Shown: positions 45,211-54,873 of the stretch, piece by piece
Layout: each line of letters begins with the position of its first letter
Position numbering within the stretch: the stretch's first letter is position 1
From: JANWYT01 sp034437555
GTDB taxonomy: Bacteria; Chloroflexota; Anaerolineae; Aggregatilineales; Phototrophicaceae
Assembly: GCA_034437555.1 (NCBI GenBank)
Contig: DAOTTQ010000055.1
Span: forward strand, 1-64,000
Length of the DNA stretch: 64,000 nucleotides
Direction: 5' to 3'
Position numbers and translations under genes: made by a program
The notes under the pieces: model-generated
Told to the model about the DNA's origin: nothing
Database searches by the model: none
Seen by the model: the letters and a program-made list of their open reading frames with translations, nothing else

Positions 45211-46518
45211 TTATGATTCTTCTTCTTCTTTAATGACCAACGTTTGCTTTACATACACCGTCGCGCCATCGTTAATATCGTGGGTCACGTGCGTGCCGGG
45301 TCCTATCTTGGCGCGTTCGCCGATTTTTACGCCGGGCATCGTCATCACATCAACGCCCAAGAACGCATCTTGCCCAATGATTGCGCCTAATTTGTCACGT
45401 CCTGTCATCAGGCGTTGCCCCTTGACCACACTCGGCACAATGCCATGGTCAATACGAAGGTTGGCGGTGGTACAGCCCGCACTAAAGTTTACGTTGGGGG
45501 CAAACACACTATCCAACACACGGCAGGCGTGCATCTGGCAACCGTCCGCCACATAGCTTCGCGCGACTTCGGTAGTAAAGCCCACGTTTGCACCATCCAA
45601 AACCATCGACGCACGCACCAACGCATTATTGCCCACAATCACCTTTTTACCAATGTACGCCGGACCGGCGATAGCTGCGCCTGAAAAGATTTTTGCGCCA
45701 CTTTCAATAATCACATTACCGCTAATGGTGGCGTTGGGGTGAATAAACACATCATCGGCAATCGTTTGCCCCTCTATTTTGCTTAAAAAGTGTTCCATCA
45801 CATCCAGCACATGCCAAGCAAATTTAAGCGCGTGCCACTTGCCCGTATACGGTACAAGCCGATAAGGCATTTGCTTCATAAGGCTGTCCATCGCGCGTTC
45901 ATAGTGGTCATCATTGGGGATGTCTTTGGCGTATTCTTCACGGAGTGCGTTAAACAGGCGCGGTGCGTTCGCGTGGCAATGCGCCACAATATTGACAAAA
46001 CGGCTAGGTTCGTTGCCTGCGCCCGGCTTCTCTTTAATCCCGCTTATCATGCCACTTTCATCTATGATGAGATAGCCACCGGGAAAATAAGTTTGCATCT
46101 CTACGCCGCTTATATAGGTGGTTTTGGGGTTACTAGCAAACATGCGTAGTACGCCCTCATGCAACGCAATATCCACTACATCATGCACTTGGTTAACGTA
46201 AATGGCGGTGGTATCACTGGCATGGCTTGCGATGAAGGGTTCGGCACACAAGAGCGCATCGCCCATGCCCTTCGCTTGGGGTTGGATGGCAATATCTACG
46301 TGCAGGCTATTGGGCAACGCCGTTACTAGCTGGCGAATGATGGCTTCGTTATTGGGGTTGCCTACGATAACCACATGCGTAAATCCTAGTGTGGCATACG
46401 TCCGCAATTGGCTAAGGAGCAAGGGGTCTGCGCCAAACTTAAGCAGCGATTTCTCACGCAGGGGGGCAAGCCGAGAGGACGCGCCGCCCGCTAAAATAAT
46501 CAGGTGTGGGGTGTTCAT
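45211..46518 (-). CDS. Sugar nucleotidyltransferase with left-handed beta-helix (GlmU-like)
   Basis: A 435-residue two-domain protein. Residues 1-230 are an NTP-transferase fold (LIILAGGASSRLAPLREKSLLKFG at the start, with the sugar-1-phosphate nucleotidyltransferase motif), and about 260-425 are hexapeptide repeats (ISGNVIIESGAKIFSGAAI, VIVGNNALVRASMVL, IGERAKIGPGTHV). This is the GlmU/GlgC plan. The substrate is not clear; it does not carry the full GlmU acetyltransferase signature that I can recognise. It would supply an activated sugar for glycans. Start ATG at 46518. Confidence 0.8.
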   Translation of the reverse strand: MNTPHLIILAGGASSRLAPLREKSLLKFGADPLLLSQLRTYATLGFTHVVIVGNPNNEAIIRQLVTALPNSLHVDIAIQPQAKGMGDALLCAEPFIASHASDTTAIYVNQVHDVVDIALHEGVLRMFASNPKTTYISGVEMQTYFPGGYLIIDESGMISGIKEKPGAGNEPSRFVNIVAHCHANAPRLFNALREEYAKDIPNDDHYERAMDSLMKQMPYRLVPYTGKWHALKFAWHVLDVMEHFLSKIEGQTIADDVFIHPNATISGNVIIESGAKIFSGAAIAGPAYIGKKVIVGNNALVRASMVLDGANVGFTTEVARSYVADGCQMHACRVLDSVFAPNVNFSAGCTTANLRIDHGIVPSVVKGQRLMTGRDKLGAIIGQDAFLGVDVMTMPGVKIGERAKIGPGTHVTHDINDGATVYVKQTLVIKEEEES

Positions 46519-46750
46519 AGGATAAAAGCGTCTCCTTGTTGGATGGTCTTACAGGGGCGAAACCCCCCGCTAGGATTCTGCCCTACTATAACGCACGGAT
46601 GCACAAAACGTCAAAGTGCGCTATACTTTAGGCAAAAGTGCTATTTCCAAAAACAAACGCACTTCCAGTACCTAAACCTGTTATGCAAGGCATTTTTTTA
46701 CAAATCACGTCATTATTGTGGACATTGCATCACTAAATAAGGGATAACAC

Positions 46751-47797
46751 ATGCCAAAACGGACACTTTTCATGCTATGGGCGGGGTTATTGGCTTTGAT
46801 GGGTTTTAGCTTGTCCTTGATGATTGCCCCCGTAGAAGCCCAACGTGAACCCCCTGTCCCCTATACGCCGGGCGTGCCATTGTTCGCCATTACAGCCACG
46901 CCAAACCCGCAAGTTTGTTTGCCTTCGGCATTGCCCCTTAGCCCTAATGAAGTGGTCTTTATCAAGAGTGGGGTAAACGTGCGTGCCACGCCTAGCCAAA
47001 GTGGGGCGTTGGTGTGGAACACGGTTTACAACAATACGGATGAAGATGGGCGCATTCTTGACCCGAAAAGTATCGCCGTCACCATTTTAGAAGGACCCGT
47101 CTGTGATGGTGGCTTTTATTGGTGGCGCGTGGGGGGCTTAGAAGAAACAGGCTGGGTCGCCGAAGGTCGCCCCGACAAGGGCGGCTATTTCTTCTTGGTG
47201 GCGGGCATCGACTTTCAAACTTGCCCCGATTCGCTTTATACATTTACAGTGGGCGAAACCGCCACGCTGTTTGGCAACGCCCGTGTGCGTACCACGCCTA
47301 GCCTTGAAGGGCAAGTGAAAACCGTTGCGCCTTATCAAAGTGACGTTCTTGTTTTAGACGGGTCACAATGTGCGGATGGCTTTATTTGGTGGCGCGTGCG
47401 CGTTACCGTAGCCAATGAAGCGTATGAGGGCTGGATGGCAGAAAGCGAAGATGGCATTTACTATCTTACGCCCAAAAACTTGCCCTCTTTTGCAGATGGC
47501 ACACTGTGCGCTGCACCGCCGCGCTTCTTATACGTGGGTGCAAGGGGCTTTGTCGCCGACCTGACAGGCAGAACCCATGCCTTGCGTGCCATCCCTAACC
47601 CCAATGGCGCACTATTAGCAACACTCGTCAACAATGTGCCGTTTATGATTGAAGGCGGTGCGGTGTGCAATGACGGCGTAAATTGGTGGCAAGTGCGCGT
47701 CTTGGGCAGTGTGCAAATTGTGGGCTGGATTGCAGAGGGTAGCCCCGCCGTGGGTTATTGGCTTGGCACAAACGAAGTAGACGAATTTTCGCGCTAA
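46751..47797 (+). CDS. Secreted protein with three cysteine-bearing SH3-like repeats
   Basis: A 348-residue protein with a Sec signal peptide (about 1-31, ending IAPVEAQ). Three repeats of about 95-105 residues follow. Each has a first Cys (CLPSALPL, CPDSLYTF, CAAPPRFL), a VR/LR-A/T-x-P stretch (VRATPSQSG, VRTTPSLEG, LRAIPNPNG), a second Cys in CDGGFYWWRV, CADGFIWWRV, CNDGVNWWQV, and GW-x-AE (GWVAE, GWMAE, GWIAE). This is a bacterial SH3 (SH3b)-like fold with a probable disulfide in each repeat. SH3b domains usually bind peptidoglycan; here no enzyme domain is attached. Confidence 0.75.
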   Translation: MPKRTLFMLWAGLLALMGFSLSLMIAPVEAQREPPVPYTPGVPLFAITATPNPQVCLPSALPLSPNEVVFIKSGVNVRATPSQSGALVWNTVYNNTDEDGRILDPKSIAVTILEGPVCDGGFYWWRVGGLEETGWVAEGRPDKGGYFFLVAGIDFQTCPDSLYTFTVGETATLFGNARVRTTPSLEGQVKTVAPYQSDVLVLDGSQCADGFIWWRVRVTVANEAYEGWMAESEDGIYYLTPKNLPSFADGTLCAAPPRFLYVGARGFVADLTGRTHALRAIPNPNGALLATLVNNVPFMIEGGAVCNDGVNWWQVRVLGSVQIVGWIAEGSPAVGYWLGTNEVDEFSR

Positions 47798-47807
47798 ACT
47801 ATCACGT

Positions 47808-47835
47808 AAAAGGGCATCCTGTCAGCGAGATGCCC
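47808..47835 (-). terminator. Terminator of the DUF385-family gene
   Basis: On the minus strand GGGCATC/GATGCCC forms a stem with a 10-base loop, followed by TTTTA, 13 bp past the stop of the gene at 47848. On the plus strand no T-run follows. Confidence 0.65.
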
Positions 47836-47847
47836 CAAATATCACAC

Positions 47848-48465
47848 TTATTCTTCTGTGTGGTGGAGATGCGGATAAACCACACGCCACAGTATCCACA
47901 CCAAACCCAGCACGCCCACCATTGCCATCAGCGCATTAACGCCCTGTAACGAAGGTTCAACGCCGTTATTTTCGGGGGTTTGTGTGGTATCGCGCTCTAA
48001 ACGAAACACAGTAAACTGTTGCGCCACCAGCTTCAGCGTCATCCAATCCACTTTTTCCTGTTGTGTCATTGCCCCTAGCAAGCGGTCATACAAGTACGAA
48101 TCCCGATGAAACAAATGCACCACGCGCACCGCCTCGGCGGGGTCGCTAACGCGCACTGCCTTAAAACGTTGGGGGGCTGCGCCGTGCTGTACCGTCACAA
48201 TAGGATGAGCATGGGTATTTTGCACCCAGTTTGGGCGTTCTCCCCAGCCGCTTACCAGATAGTATTTGCTTCCGTGTCGGCGAAACTCTACGATGCTATG
48301 GCGGATCATGCCTGTGTTGCGTCCAACGGTGGTTAGTGCCATAAAGGGCGTAAGCAACATGGCATCCCCCCACCCTAGACGATAAATCCAGAGGGGCGCA
48401 CGAAAAAGAAATTTAAGCAGTCCTTTTGAAGGATAAGGAACGGGCAAAACGAAGCTGTCACTCAT
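47848..48465 (-). CDS. Deazaflavin-dependent nitroreductase-like protein with C-terminal membrane helix
   Basis: A 205-residue protein. Residues about 20-150 fit the DUF385/F420-dependent Ddn family: LLTPFMALTTVGRNTGMIRHSIV, YYLVSGWGERPNWVQNTHAH and VTVQHGAAPQRF. Members reduce quinones or nitro compounds with F420H2. The C-terminus adds a membrane helix (LMAMVGVLGLVWILWRVVYP). ATG at 48465 is chosen; an upstream ATG at 48477 adds four residues. No F420 biosynthesis gene is in the window, so cofactor use is inferred from the family. Confidence 0.8.
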   Translation of the reverse strand: MSDSFVLPVPYPSKGLLKFLFRAPLWIYRLGWGDAMLLTPFMALTTVGRNTGMIRHSIVEFRRHGSKYYLVSGWGERPNWVQNTHAHPIVTVQHGAAPQRFKAVRVSDPAEAVRVVHLFHRDSYLYDRLLGAMTQQEKVDWMTLKLVAQQFTVFRLERDTTQTPENNGVEPSLQGVNALMAMVGVLGLVWILWRVVYPHLHHTEE

Positions 48466-48627
48466 AAAAAAACCCATCTATAAAACAATAGTTCAATGAT
48501 TTTTATTCACCTTACTATAGCACATTTTGCCCGTTTATAAACATGCGCCCGCCCCCTGTTGTGGGAACACCAAAACAGGACTATGATAAAATTGTGATTG
48601 ACATTATCAGAAAGCTAATGCGCCCCA

Positions 48628-49698
48628 ATGAATCCCCAAGACACGCCCTATACCGATGCAGAACGCAATGCCATGAGAGCCTTTCTACAACGAACCGAAG
48701 TTCGCATTAGCACCATGCACCGTATCGCTACGGCGTTTATTGGCGGGGCGGGCTTGCTCCTGCTCATTCCCATTTTCTTTCGGGATGCTATAGACGGCAT
48801 TTTAGAAGTAATGCTGATGAACACAGAAGTTCAATTTCCGCGCCAAGACCCCCTGCTAGGGACGATACTCACCGTCTTACTGTTTATTTTTGTGGGCTAT
48901 AACCTGCTGTTATCATTGTGGATTCCCATTTATTCGTTGTTCTTATTGCTAAAAGACATTGTGCAGTTCTATTTTTCGTTGTATGCGCCGGGCTTTGCGC
49001 CTAGCCTTGTTCACCCCACGTTTTCGCTCACGGGGTTGGCGTTTCCTTACGATGAATCTGTGCGTGCAAAGCGCGATATTATGCAATATCAGTACCAATC
49101 GAATCACATCGACTTTGTGATACCGTTTAGTGAGGGCAAGCGCGAAGCCTATTTTGACCACATCGTCAGCGAAACGCACGGGGACATCATTCCCCCCTCA
49201 CGGCAATGGGCAAGGCTGGCACATGAAGGCATTGTGAACGAAGAATCGAACAAGAAGCAGATAGAACGCTATAACGCCGCCATGGGCGTTGCCCGTAGCC
49301 TAGACCGTACCCTTGTTGAAGAGGTGGCGTTGGCAGAAATGCTCATTGTGCGTAACATCATTTATTTACGCCGTTTGGTACTACGCTATACCAAAGCCCT
49401 ACTAATGTTCATTTGGACAACGCTCATTAGCTTTATTATGTTGCCCTTTTTAACCGAAAGCCGTTTGCCTGTCTTTTTGGTGCTAGGGGTGGGTTATTTT
49501 GTGTGGTCAATGATGGTGTCACGGCTGATGCGCTTGCCTATGAACTGGATTATCCGCCACAGGCAAGAACACGCCAACGAAGCGCAAATTGACAGACAAC
49601 TAACCGTGCTAGAAACAGAAATGCGCTTTTGGGTACGGCTGGGGCGTGTGATGGCAATCGGCACATTGGTGTTGGTGGGGGTATCACTGTGGGCATAG
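48628..49698 (+). CDS. Uncharacterised membrane protein (356 aa)
   Basis: I do not recognise a family. Five membrane helices are likely: two in residues 30-120 (ATAFIGGAGLLLLIPIFF, LLGTILTVLLFIFVGYNLLL), two near 255-300 and one at the C-terminus. Between them lies a soluble region (about 135-240) with charged helices, DYESVRAK-like and HIDFVIPFSEGKREAYFDHI. A convergent ABC-F gene ends 11 bp downstream. The ATG at 48628 lacks a strong ribosome binding site. Confidence 0.7.
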   Translation: MNPQDTPYTDAERNAMRAFLQRTEVRISTMHRIATAFIGGAGLLLLIPIFFRDAIDGILEVMLMNTEVQFPRQDPLLGTILTVLLFIFVGYNLLLSLWIPIYSLFLLLKDIVQFYFSLYAPGFAPSLVHPTFSLTGLAFPYDESVRAKRDIMQYQYQSNHIDFVIPFSEGKREAYFDHIVSETHGDIIPPSRQWARLAHEGIVNEESNKKQIERYNAAMGVARSLDRTLVEEVALAEMLIVRNIIYLRRLVLRYTKALLMFIWTTLISFIMLPFLTESRLPVFLVLGVGYFVWSMMVSRLMRLPMNWIIRHRQEHANEAQIDRQLTVLETEMRFWVRLGRVMAIGTLVLVGVSLWA

Positions 49699-49709
49699 AA
49701 GCCCCACGC

Positions 49710-51620
49710 CTAAAGTTCTTCCGAGAGGGTTGCCCAATCCTCTAGCAATACCGATAAATCGGCTTCTAGCACACCATAACGCTGCCCTAATGCGCCGACA
49801 TCATCCACCTTGCCCGACTGTGTCGCGGTATCAATGGCAGTCAGGACGCGCTCTTTTTCGCCCTCTAGCTTTTCTATTTGCTTTTCTAGGGCTTCGATGC
49901 GCTTTTTAAGCTGATAACTGTTTAAGCCACTTTTGCGCTGTACGGCGGGGGTGGCTTTTTGTTGGGCTTTTGGGCTTTCTTTGGGCGTGTTTTCTTGCAA
50001 TAGGCGTTGGTTACGCGCCGTCACATATTCTTCATACGTGCCATCAAATACTTCTAGCTCACCGTTTCTGTTGCCCACTGCCCATATTTGCGTGGCAAGC
50101 TGGCTAATCAAATAGCGGTCATGGCTAACCAGCAAAATCGTGCCATCGTAATCTTCTAGTACGCTTTGCAAAATTTCTTGGCTATCAATGTCAAGGTGAT
50201 TGGTGGGTTCGTCTAAAAGCAAGAGATTCGCGCCCTGCAATGATAATTTCGCCAGTGCTACGCGCCCCCGTTCCCCACCGCTTAACGTACTCACTTGGCG
50301 AAAAACATCATCATTGCTAAACATAAACGCGCCCAAATAGTGTCGGGCTTCGCTTTGGGGCATGGGCTTTACGCTGGTAATTTCGTCAATGAGCGTGTTA
50401 TTGGGGTTAAGGAGTTCATGGGCTTGGGCAAAATAGCCCACCTTAACGCTTGCGCCAATGGTTGCAGTGCCATCTTTGGGGTTTAGTTGCCCAATGATCG
50501 TTTTTAGAAACGTGCTTTTGCCCGCGCCATTGGGTCCAATAATGGCGGCGGTTTCGCCCCGCCACAGCGTCATTTCTGGCACAGAAAACAAGGGAACGGG
50601 GTCATCGGGATACCCCACCGCCAGCCCTTTTGTCCTTAGCACAATGTCGCCACTACGATTTTCCGTTTGCATTTTAAGGCGCATGTTTTGGCGTTCTAGT
50701 GCGCCGTGGGCGTGTAGCTTACCGCGCTTTTTTAGGGTGTTTAGTTTCTTTAGTCGCCCTTTGGCTTGTGCCGTCCACCGTGACCCCATGTGCTTACGGA
50801 TGTAGTCCATCTCTTTGCTTACAAAGGCTTGTTGGGCTTCATATTCTTTTTGCAGGCGTTCACGGCGTTCTTCGCGTTGTTGCAGATAGTGGGTGTAATT
50901 GCCTCTATACGTTTCAATGCGCCCAAAGTCCATTTCCCATACCGCATTGGCGAAGTGGTCAATAAAGTAACGGTCATGGCTCACGACAATTACAGACCCG
51001 CTAAACGTTTGCAAGAAGTTCTCTAGCCACTCAACGGCTTGAATATCAAGGTGGTTCGTGGGTTCGTCTAGTACCAAAATATCGGGGGCTTCTAAAAGCA
51101 GGCGTGCCAGCATGGCGCGTGTCTTTTGCCCACCGCTTAATTGTGTTAGGGGCGTGCCATAGTCGGTTTCACCAAAGCCCACGCCCGTTAGCACCATCTT
51201 AGCGCGTGTGTCAAACGTATAACCGCCTTCATGCTCAAACTTTTCTTGCAGTTTGGCATATGCTTGGGTGGCTTGGTCGTGGGTGTCGGGGTCTGCCATT
51301 TGTTGCGCTAAAACACCCAATTCAATTTCCATTTGGCGCAAGCCCTCAAACGCCTTCATTTGCTCATCCCATAGCGTATGATTGCCTGCCATTTCGGGGC
51401 GTTGGGGCAAGAATGCCATCCGTGTGCCTTTAGCAAGGCTAACCACGCCCTCTGTGGGCAAATCATGCCCCAATAACAGGCTAATGAGCGTGGTTTTGCC
51501 CGCGCCGTTGGGTCCCACGATAGCAATGCGCGCTTTATATGGCACTTCAACGCTAATGCCACTAAAAATCTCATCACCACCATACACTTTTGAGAGATTG
51601 CTTGCAATCAATAACGACAT
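49710..51620 (-). CDS. ABC-F family ATPase
   Basis: A 636-residue protein with two ABC domains and no membrane segments. The first has Walker A GPNGAGKTTLISLLLG, signature LSGGQKTRAMLARL and DEPTNHLD; the second GPNGAGKSTFLKTIIG, LSGGERGRVALAKL and DEPTNHLD. Between them is the charged linker (about 235-310) and after the second a coiled-coil C-terminus. This is the ribosome-associated ABC-F group (EttA, Uup, YkpA, and antibiotic-resistance members), acting in translation. It cannot be placed in a subgroup from sequence alone. The frame is open to 51713, but the ATG at 51620 is the right start. It follows the methyltransferase by 16 bp. Confidence 0.93.
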   Translation of the reverse strand: MSLLIASNLSKVYGGDEIFSGISVEVPYKARIAIVGPNGAGKTTLISLLLGHDLPTEGVVSLAKGTRMAFLPQRPEMAGNHTLWDEQMKAFEGLRQMEIELGVLAQQMADPDTHDQATQAYAKLQEKFEHEGGYTFDTRAKMVLTGVGFGETDYGTPLTQLSGGQKTRAMLARLLLEAPDILVLDEPTNHLDIQAVEWLENFLQTFSGSVIVVSHDRYFIDHFANAVWEMDFGRIETYRGNYTHYLQQREERRERLQKEYEAQQAFVSKEMDYIRKHMGSRWTAQAKGRLKKLNTLKKRGKLHAHGALERQNMRLKMQTENRSGDIVLRTKGLAVGYPDDPVPLFSVPEMTLWRGETAAIIGPNGAGKSTFLKTIIGQLNPKDGTATIGASVKVGYFAQAHELLNPNNTLIDEITSVKPMPQSEARHYLGAFMFSNDDVFRQVSTLSGGERGRVALAKLSLQGANLLLLDEPTNHLDIDSQEILQSVLEDYDGTILLVSHDRYLISQLATQIWAVGNRNGELEVFDGTYEEYVTARNQRLLQENTPKESPKAQQKATPAVQRKSGLNSYQLKKRIEALEKQIEKLEGEKERVLTAIDTATQSGKVDDVGALGQRYGVLEADLSVLLEDWATLSEEL

Positions 51621-51636
51621 ACGATTAAGCCCTAAT

Positions 51637-52386
51637 TTACCCGTTAGAATGTGTTGGCTGTAAAATAAAATTGCGCGTGTGCCACGTCTTGGCATCGCTG
51701 TCCTGATACACAATGCCCACCGTATTAAGCCAGTCCTCTAGTTCTAGCCAACGCTGAATGTACTCTTGCCGATGCTGTGCAGGAACGCCTTTATAAATGC
51801 CCTTCAGCACGGTATTAAACATTTTGCCCTCAAGAATCGTAAGATTCGCCTCTTTTGCCCACTGCTTAAAGTGCGCATCGTGAACAAATGCCTGATAGTA
51901 GCCCTGATTGCCAAAACGTGCCAACCAGCCCCCGATGAGGGTTTTTGCGTGTTCTTTCCAGTAGGTGCTATAAAAATGCCCCGAATCGTAATTCATCAAA
52001 CAATAGCCCTGTGGCTTTAGGCAATCATGCACCAGCTTAAGATAGGCAGGGCGTTCATATACATGCTCCAGCACGCTAAACGATGTCACAAAGTCATAGG
52101 CAGGGTGGGGTAGCTTGGCGCGAATGGGGTCATAAGCATAGCCTTGAATAATGGTGGCATTTAGCCCTCGCAGATTATCCCTCGCCATCTCACACGCCTT
52201 AGCAGAAGGCTCTACCCCCACAAAGTGAATGTGTGGGTATGTCTTTAGCAATTCCACAAACATTTGCGCCGCTCCACACCCCAAATCTAGCAACGTAAGA
52301 GGATGGGCGTTTTCTTGAGCATAGCGAGCTATCCACTGTAAGCAATACACCTTTGCCGAATTACCAAGCATAGACCAGTCCATCAT
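51637..52386 (-). CDS. Class I SAM-dependent methyltransferase
   Basis: A 249-residue protein with the SAM-binding motif LTLLDLGCGAAQ (residues 31-41), the acidic end of strand 2 in HFVGVEPSAKA and motif YDFVTSFSVLEHVYERP. Substrate unknown; the family acts on small molecules or lipids as well as macromolecules. Its place between a flippase-like protein and an ABC-F gene gives no clear hint. Confidence 0.87.
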   Translation of the reverse strand: MMDWSMLGNSAKVYCLQWIARYAQENAHPLTLLDLGCGAAQMFVELLKTYPHIHFVGVEPSAKACEMARDNLRGLNATIIQGYAYDPIRAKLPHPAYDFVTSFSVLEHVYERPAYLKLVHDCLKPQGYCLMNYDSGHFYSTYWKEHAKTLIGGWLARFGNQGYYQAFVHDAHFKQWAKEANLTILEGKMFNTVLKGIYKGVPAQHRQEYIQRWLELEDWLNTVGIVYQDSDAKTWHTRNFILQPTHSNG

Positions 52387-52419
52387 GCACCGTCCTTCCG
52401 TTATTGGGCAAAATATCTC

Positions 52420-53406
52420 TTAGGTTTGTTCTTTAACCGTAGCAAGGGTATTTAGCCCTAGCCCTAAGTAAGCAAGGCAGGCAAACCCCACCACTGTGAC
52501 GGGCAACCATATGGTTAGGTGTACCACGATGGCATAGGATAACGCCAATTGCTGTTCTACACCCACCGCCACCAAAACCGTACTGACAAAGTATTCATAC
52601 ACGCCAAATTGCCCCGGTGACGATGGAATTAAACCTGCTAGGTTCACTATGCCGACCACCAAGAGCGCAATAGGATAACCCAACGACAGCCCAAACGCGG
52701 ACATCACCATCCAATAGACAAAGGCTTCGACCATCCAGCAAGCATAGCTGGCAAACGTCACCCCTAAAAGCTGAAGCGGGTTTTGCAATGCGCCCAAGCC
52801 CATTAGCACTTCTTCACTAAGGCGTGTTAAAAGCTCCCCCAACGCCGTTGGTAGACGACGGGCAACCCACGCCACAATGCCCCGTGTGATGTGCGGGAAA
52901 AACGCCACAAAGAAAAAGCCCGCCAGCCCTAGCCCAAACAAGGGCAATGCCACCGTGAGCGTGGCACGAATAAGGTCATTTTCTAGCTGTGCAAACCACA
53001 AGCCCACCAAAACAAACGTGAGCATCACAATACCATCAAAAATGCGCTCTACCACTACCGTAGTCGTAGCACGCACCACAGGCACGCCGTGATTGCGCTG
53101 AAGCAGGTAAATTCGCAATGCTTCGCCAGCGCGCAGGGGGTACACATTATTGCCCATATAGCCAATGGCGACTTTTTGCATAAGCGAAAGCAATGGCACA
53201 TGCTGAATGGCATTGATGAAAAATTGCCACCGCCACGAAATAAGCACCACCGCCCCAAAATAGACAACGGCACTCACCAAGACAATCCCGATATTCACGC
53301 CTTGCAAGGTGTTTAGGAAGGCTTCGGGCTGAAGCCCCCTAAACGCCAAAAACAAGAACACGCCACTAATCAACAACCCAAGCGCAACAAGAATACGATT
53401 TCTCAT
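52420..53406 (-). CDS. Flippase-like (UPF0104/LPG synthase-type) membrane protein
   Basis: A 328-residue protein with about eight membrane helices of the lysylphosphatidylglycerol synthase transmembrane (AglD/UPF0104) family. Family marks are LPLLSLMQKVAIGYMGNNVYPLRAGEALR and, later, IALLVVGIVNLAGLIPSSPGQFGVYE. Members are linked to lipid or lipid-sugar transfer across membranes; the transported molecule here is unknown. It starts 3 bp after the gatA stop and so is probably in the same transcript. Confidence 0.85.
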   Translation of the reverse strand: MRNRILVALGLLISGVFLFLAFRGLQPEAFLNTLQGVNIGIVLVSAVVYFGAVVLISWRWQFFINAIQHVPLLSLMQKVAIGYMGNNVYPLRAGEALRIYLLQRNHGVPVVRATTTVVVERIFDGIVMLTFVLVGLWFAQLENDLIRATLTVALPLFGLGLAGFFFVAFFPHITRGIVAWVARRLPTALGELLTRLSEEVLMGLGALQNPLQLLGVTFASYACWMVEAFVYWMVMSAFGLSLGYPIALLVVGIVNLAGLIPSSPGQFGVYEYFVSTVLVAVGVEQQLALSYAIVVHLTIWLPVTVVGFACLAYLGLGLNTLATVKEQT

Positions 53407-53409
53407 AAG

Positions 53410-54873
53410 CTATTGAATCAGGCTCGGCTTTTGCTTGTGATGGTCGTGGGCTTGCTCATAGGTATGCCCTACACGCATCATCAAGTCCTCTTTGAAAGCA
53501 GGCGCAAGAATTTGTAAGCCAATCGGCAAGCCGAGTTTATCAAAGCCACACGGCACATTCATACCACAAATGCCCGCCAAGTTCGCGTTAATCGTCATTA
53601 CATCCGCCAAGTACATTTGCAACGGGTCGGCGGTATTGTCGCCAAACTTAAACGCCGTTGTGGGCGATACCGGCGCACACAGCACGTCTACTTCTTTGAA
53701 GGCTTCGTCATAGTCTTGCTTGATGAGGGTGCGAACAGCTTGTGCTTTGCCATACCACGCATCATAATAGCCCGCCGAAAGTGCGTATGTCCCCAGCATA
53801 ATGCGACGCTTCACTTCATCACCAAAGCCTGCGCCCCGTGTGGACTTATACGTATCCCACATATCGCCTTTTTCCACTTTTGCCCCAAAGCGGATGCCGT
53901 CGTAACGTGCTAAATTTGCGCTGGCTTCGCTGGTGGCAATGATGTAATACGTGGGCAATCCATACTCACTGTGGGGCAAGGACACTTCAGTTACTTGTGC
54001 GCCCAAACTTTGCAAAAAGGCAATCGCCTTCATGATAGAATCTTCTACTTCGCGGTTTACGCCTTCGCCAAAGTATTCTTTGGGAATCCCTATGCGCAAG
54101 CCCTTAATGCTGCCCTTAAGGGCTTCTACATAATTAGGGACGGGCGTATTTACGCTGGTGCTATCGTGGGCATCATGCCCTGCGATGACTTGTAAAATGC
54201 GTGCGCTATCTTCTACGGTGCGCGTCATGGGGCCCGTTTGGTCTAATGAAGAGCCGTATGCCACCAAGCCATAGCGTGAGACACGCCCATAAGAGGGCTT
54301 TACGGCAGCTAAGCCGCAGAATGAGCCGGGCAAGCGAACACTACCGCCCGTATCTGTACCCAATGACCCCATCGCCATGCGTGCAGAAACCACCGCACCA
54401 CTGCCCCCACTGCTACCACCGGGAACGCGGTCTAAGTTCCATGGGTTGCGCGTGGTGAAGTAACCGCTATTTTCAGTGGATGACCCCATGGCAAATTCAT
54501 CCATGTTCACCTTACCCAACATCACCATACCCGCATCTAGCAGGCGTTGTACGGCGGTGGCGTTAAACACGGGCTTATAGCCTTTCAAAATTTTGCTACC
54601 ACAAGTGGTTTCTACGCCCTTTGTTGATAGCACGTCCTTTATGGCAAGCGGAATCCCCAAAAGAGGACGGTTATCCCCTTTGGCGCGTGCTTCGTCTGCG
54701 CTCTTGGCTTGTTCTAAGGCAAGCTCGGGTGTAACCGTAATAAAGGCGCGAACTTGCCCATCATACCGCTTCACTTGGTCTAGGTGGGCTTGTGTGAGTT
54801 CGACTGCGCTAATTTCACGCTTTTCTAGCTTTAACAGGGCTTCGCTTATCGTGAGGTCTGTGAGGTTCGTCAT
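53410..54873 (-). CDS. gatA: Asp-tRNA(Asn)/Glu-tRNA(Gln) amidotransferase subunit A
   Basis: A 487-residue amidase-signature enzyme that supplies ammonia from glutamine to convert Glu-tRNA(Gln) or Asp-tRNA(Asn). Catalytic triad: Lys79 (PLAIKDVLS), Ser in GGSSGGSGA and the acyl-enzyme Ser in GTDTGGSVRLP. GatA-specific features are MGKVNMDEFAMGSSTENS-like (MLGKVNMDEFAMGSSTE) and MTINANLAGICGMNVPCGF. The frame opens at 55011, but the ATG at 54873 starts the family homology. gatB and gatC are not adjacent. Length fits GatA (480-490). Confidence 0.95.
   Translation of the reverse strand: MTNLTDLTISEALLKLEKREISAVELTQAHLDQVKRYDGQVRAFITVTPELALEQAKSADEARAKGDNRPLLGIPLAIKDVLSTKGVETTCGSKILKGYKPVFNATAVQRLLDAGMVMLGKVNMDEFAMGSSTENSGYFTTRNPWNLDRVPGGSSGGSGAVVSARMAMGSLGTDTGGSVRLPGSFCGLAAVKPSYGRVSRYGLVAYGSSLDQTGPMTRTVEDSARILQVIAGHDAHDSTSVNTPVPNYVEALKGSIKGLRIGIPKEYFGEGVNREVEDSIMKAIAFLQSLGAQVTEVSLPHSEYGLPTYYIIATSEASANLARYDGIRFGAKVEKGDMWDTYKSTRGAGFGDEVKRRIMLGTYALSAGYYDAWYGKAQAVRTLIKQDYDEAFKEVDVLCAPVSPTTAFKFGDNTADPLQMYLADVMTINANLAGICGMNVPCGFDKLGLPIGLQILAPAFKEDLMMRVGHTYEQAHDHHKQKPSLIQ

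Noticed and set aside
46555..46580. GGGGCGAAACCCC hairpin upstream of the SH3-repeat gene
   Set aside because: A 4-bp stem with no T-run or conserved RNA motif; not enough to call a terminator or riboswitch.
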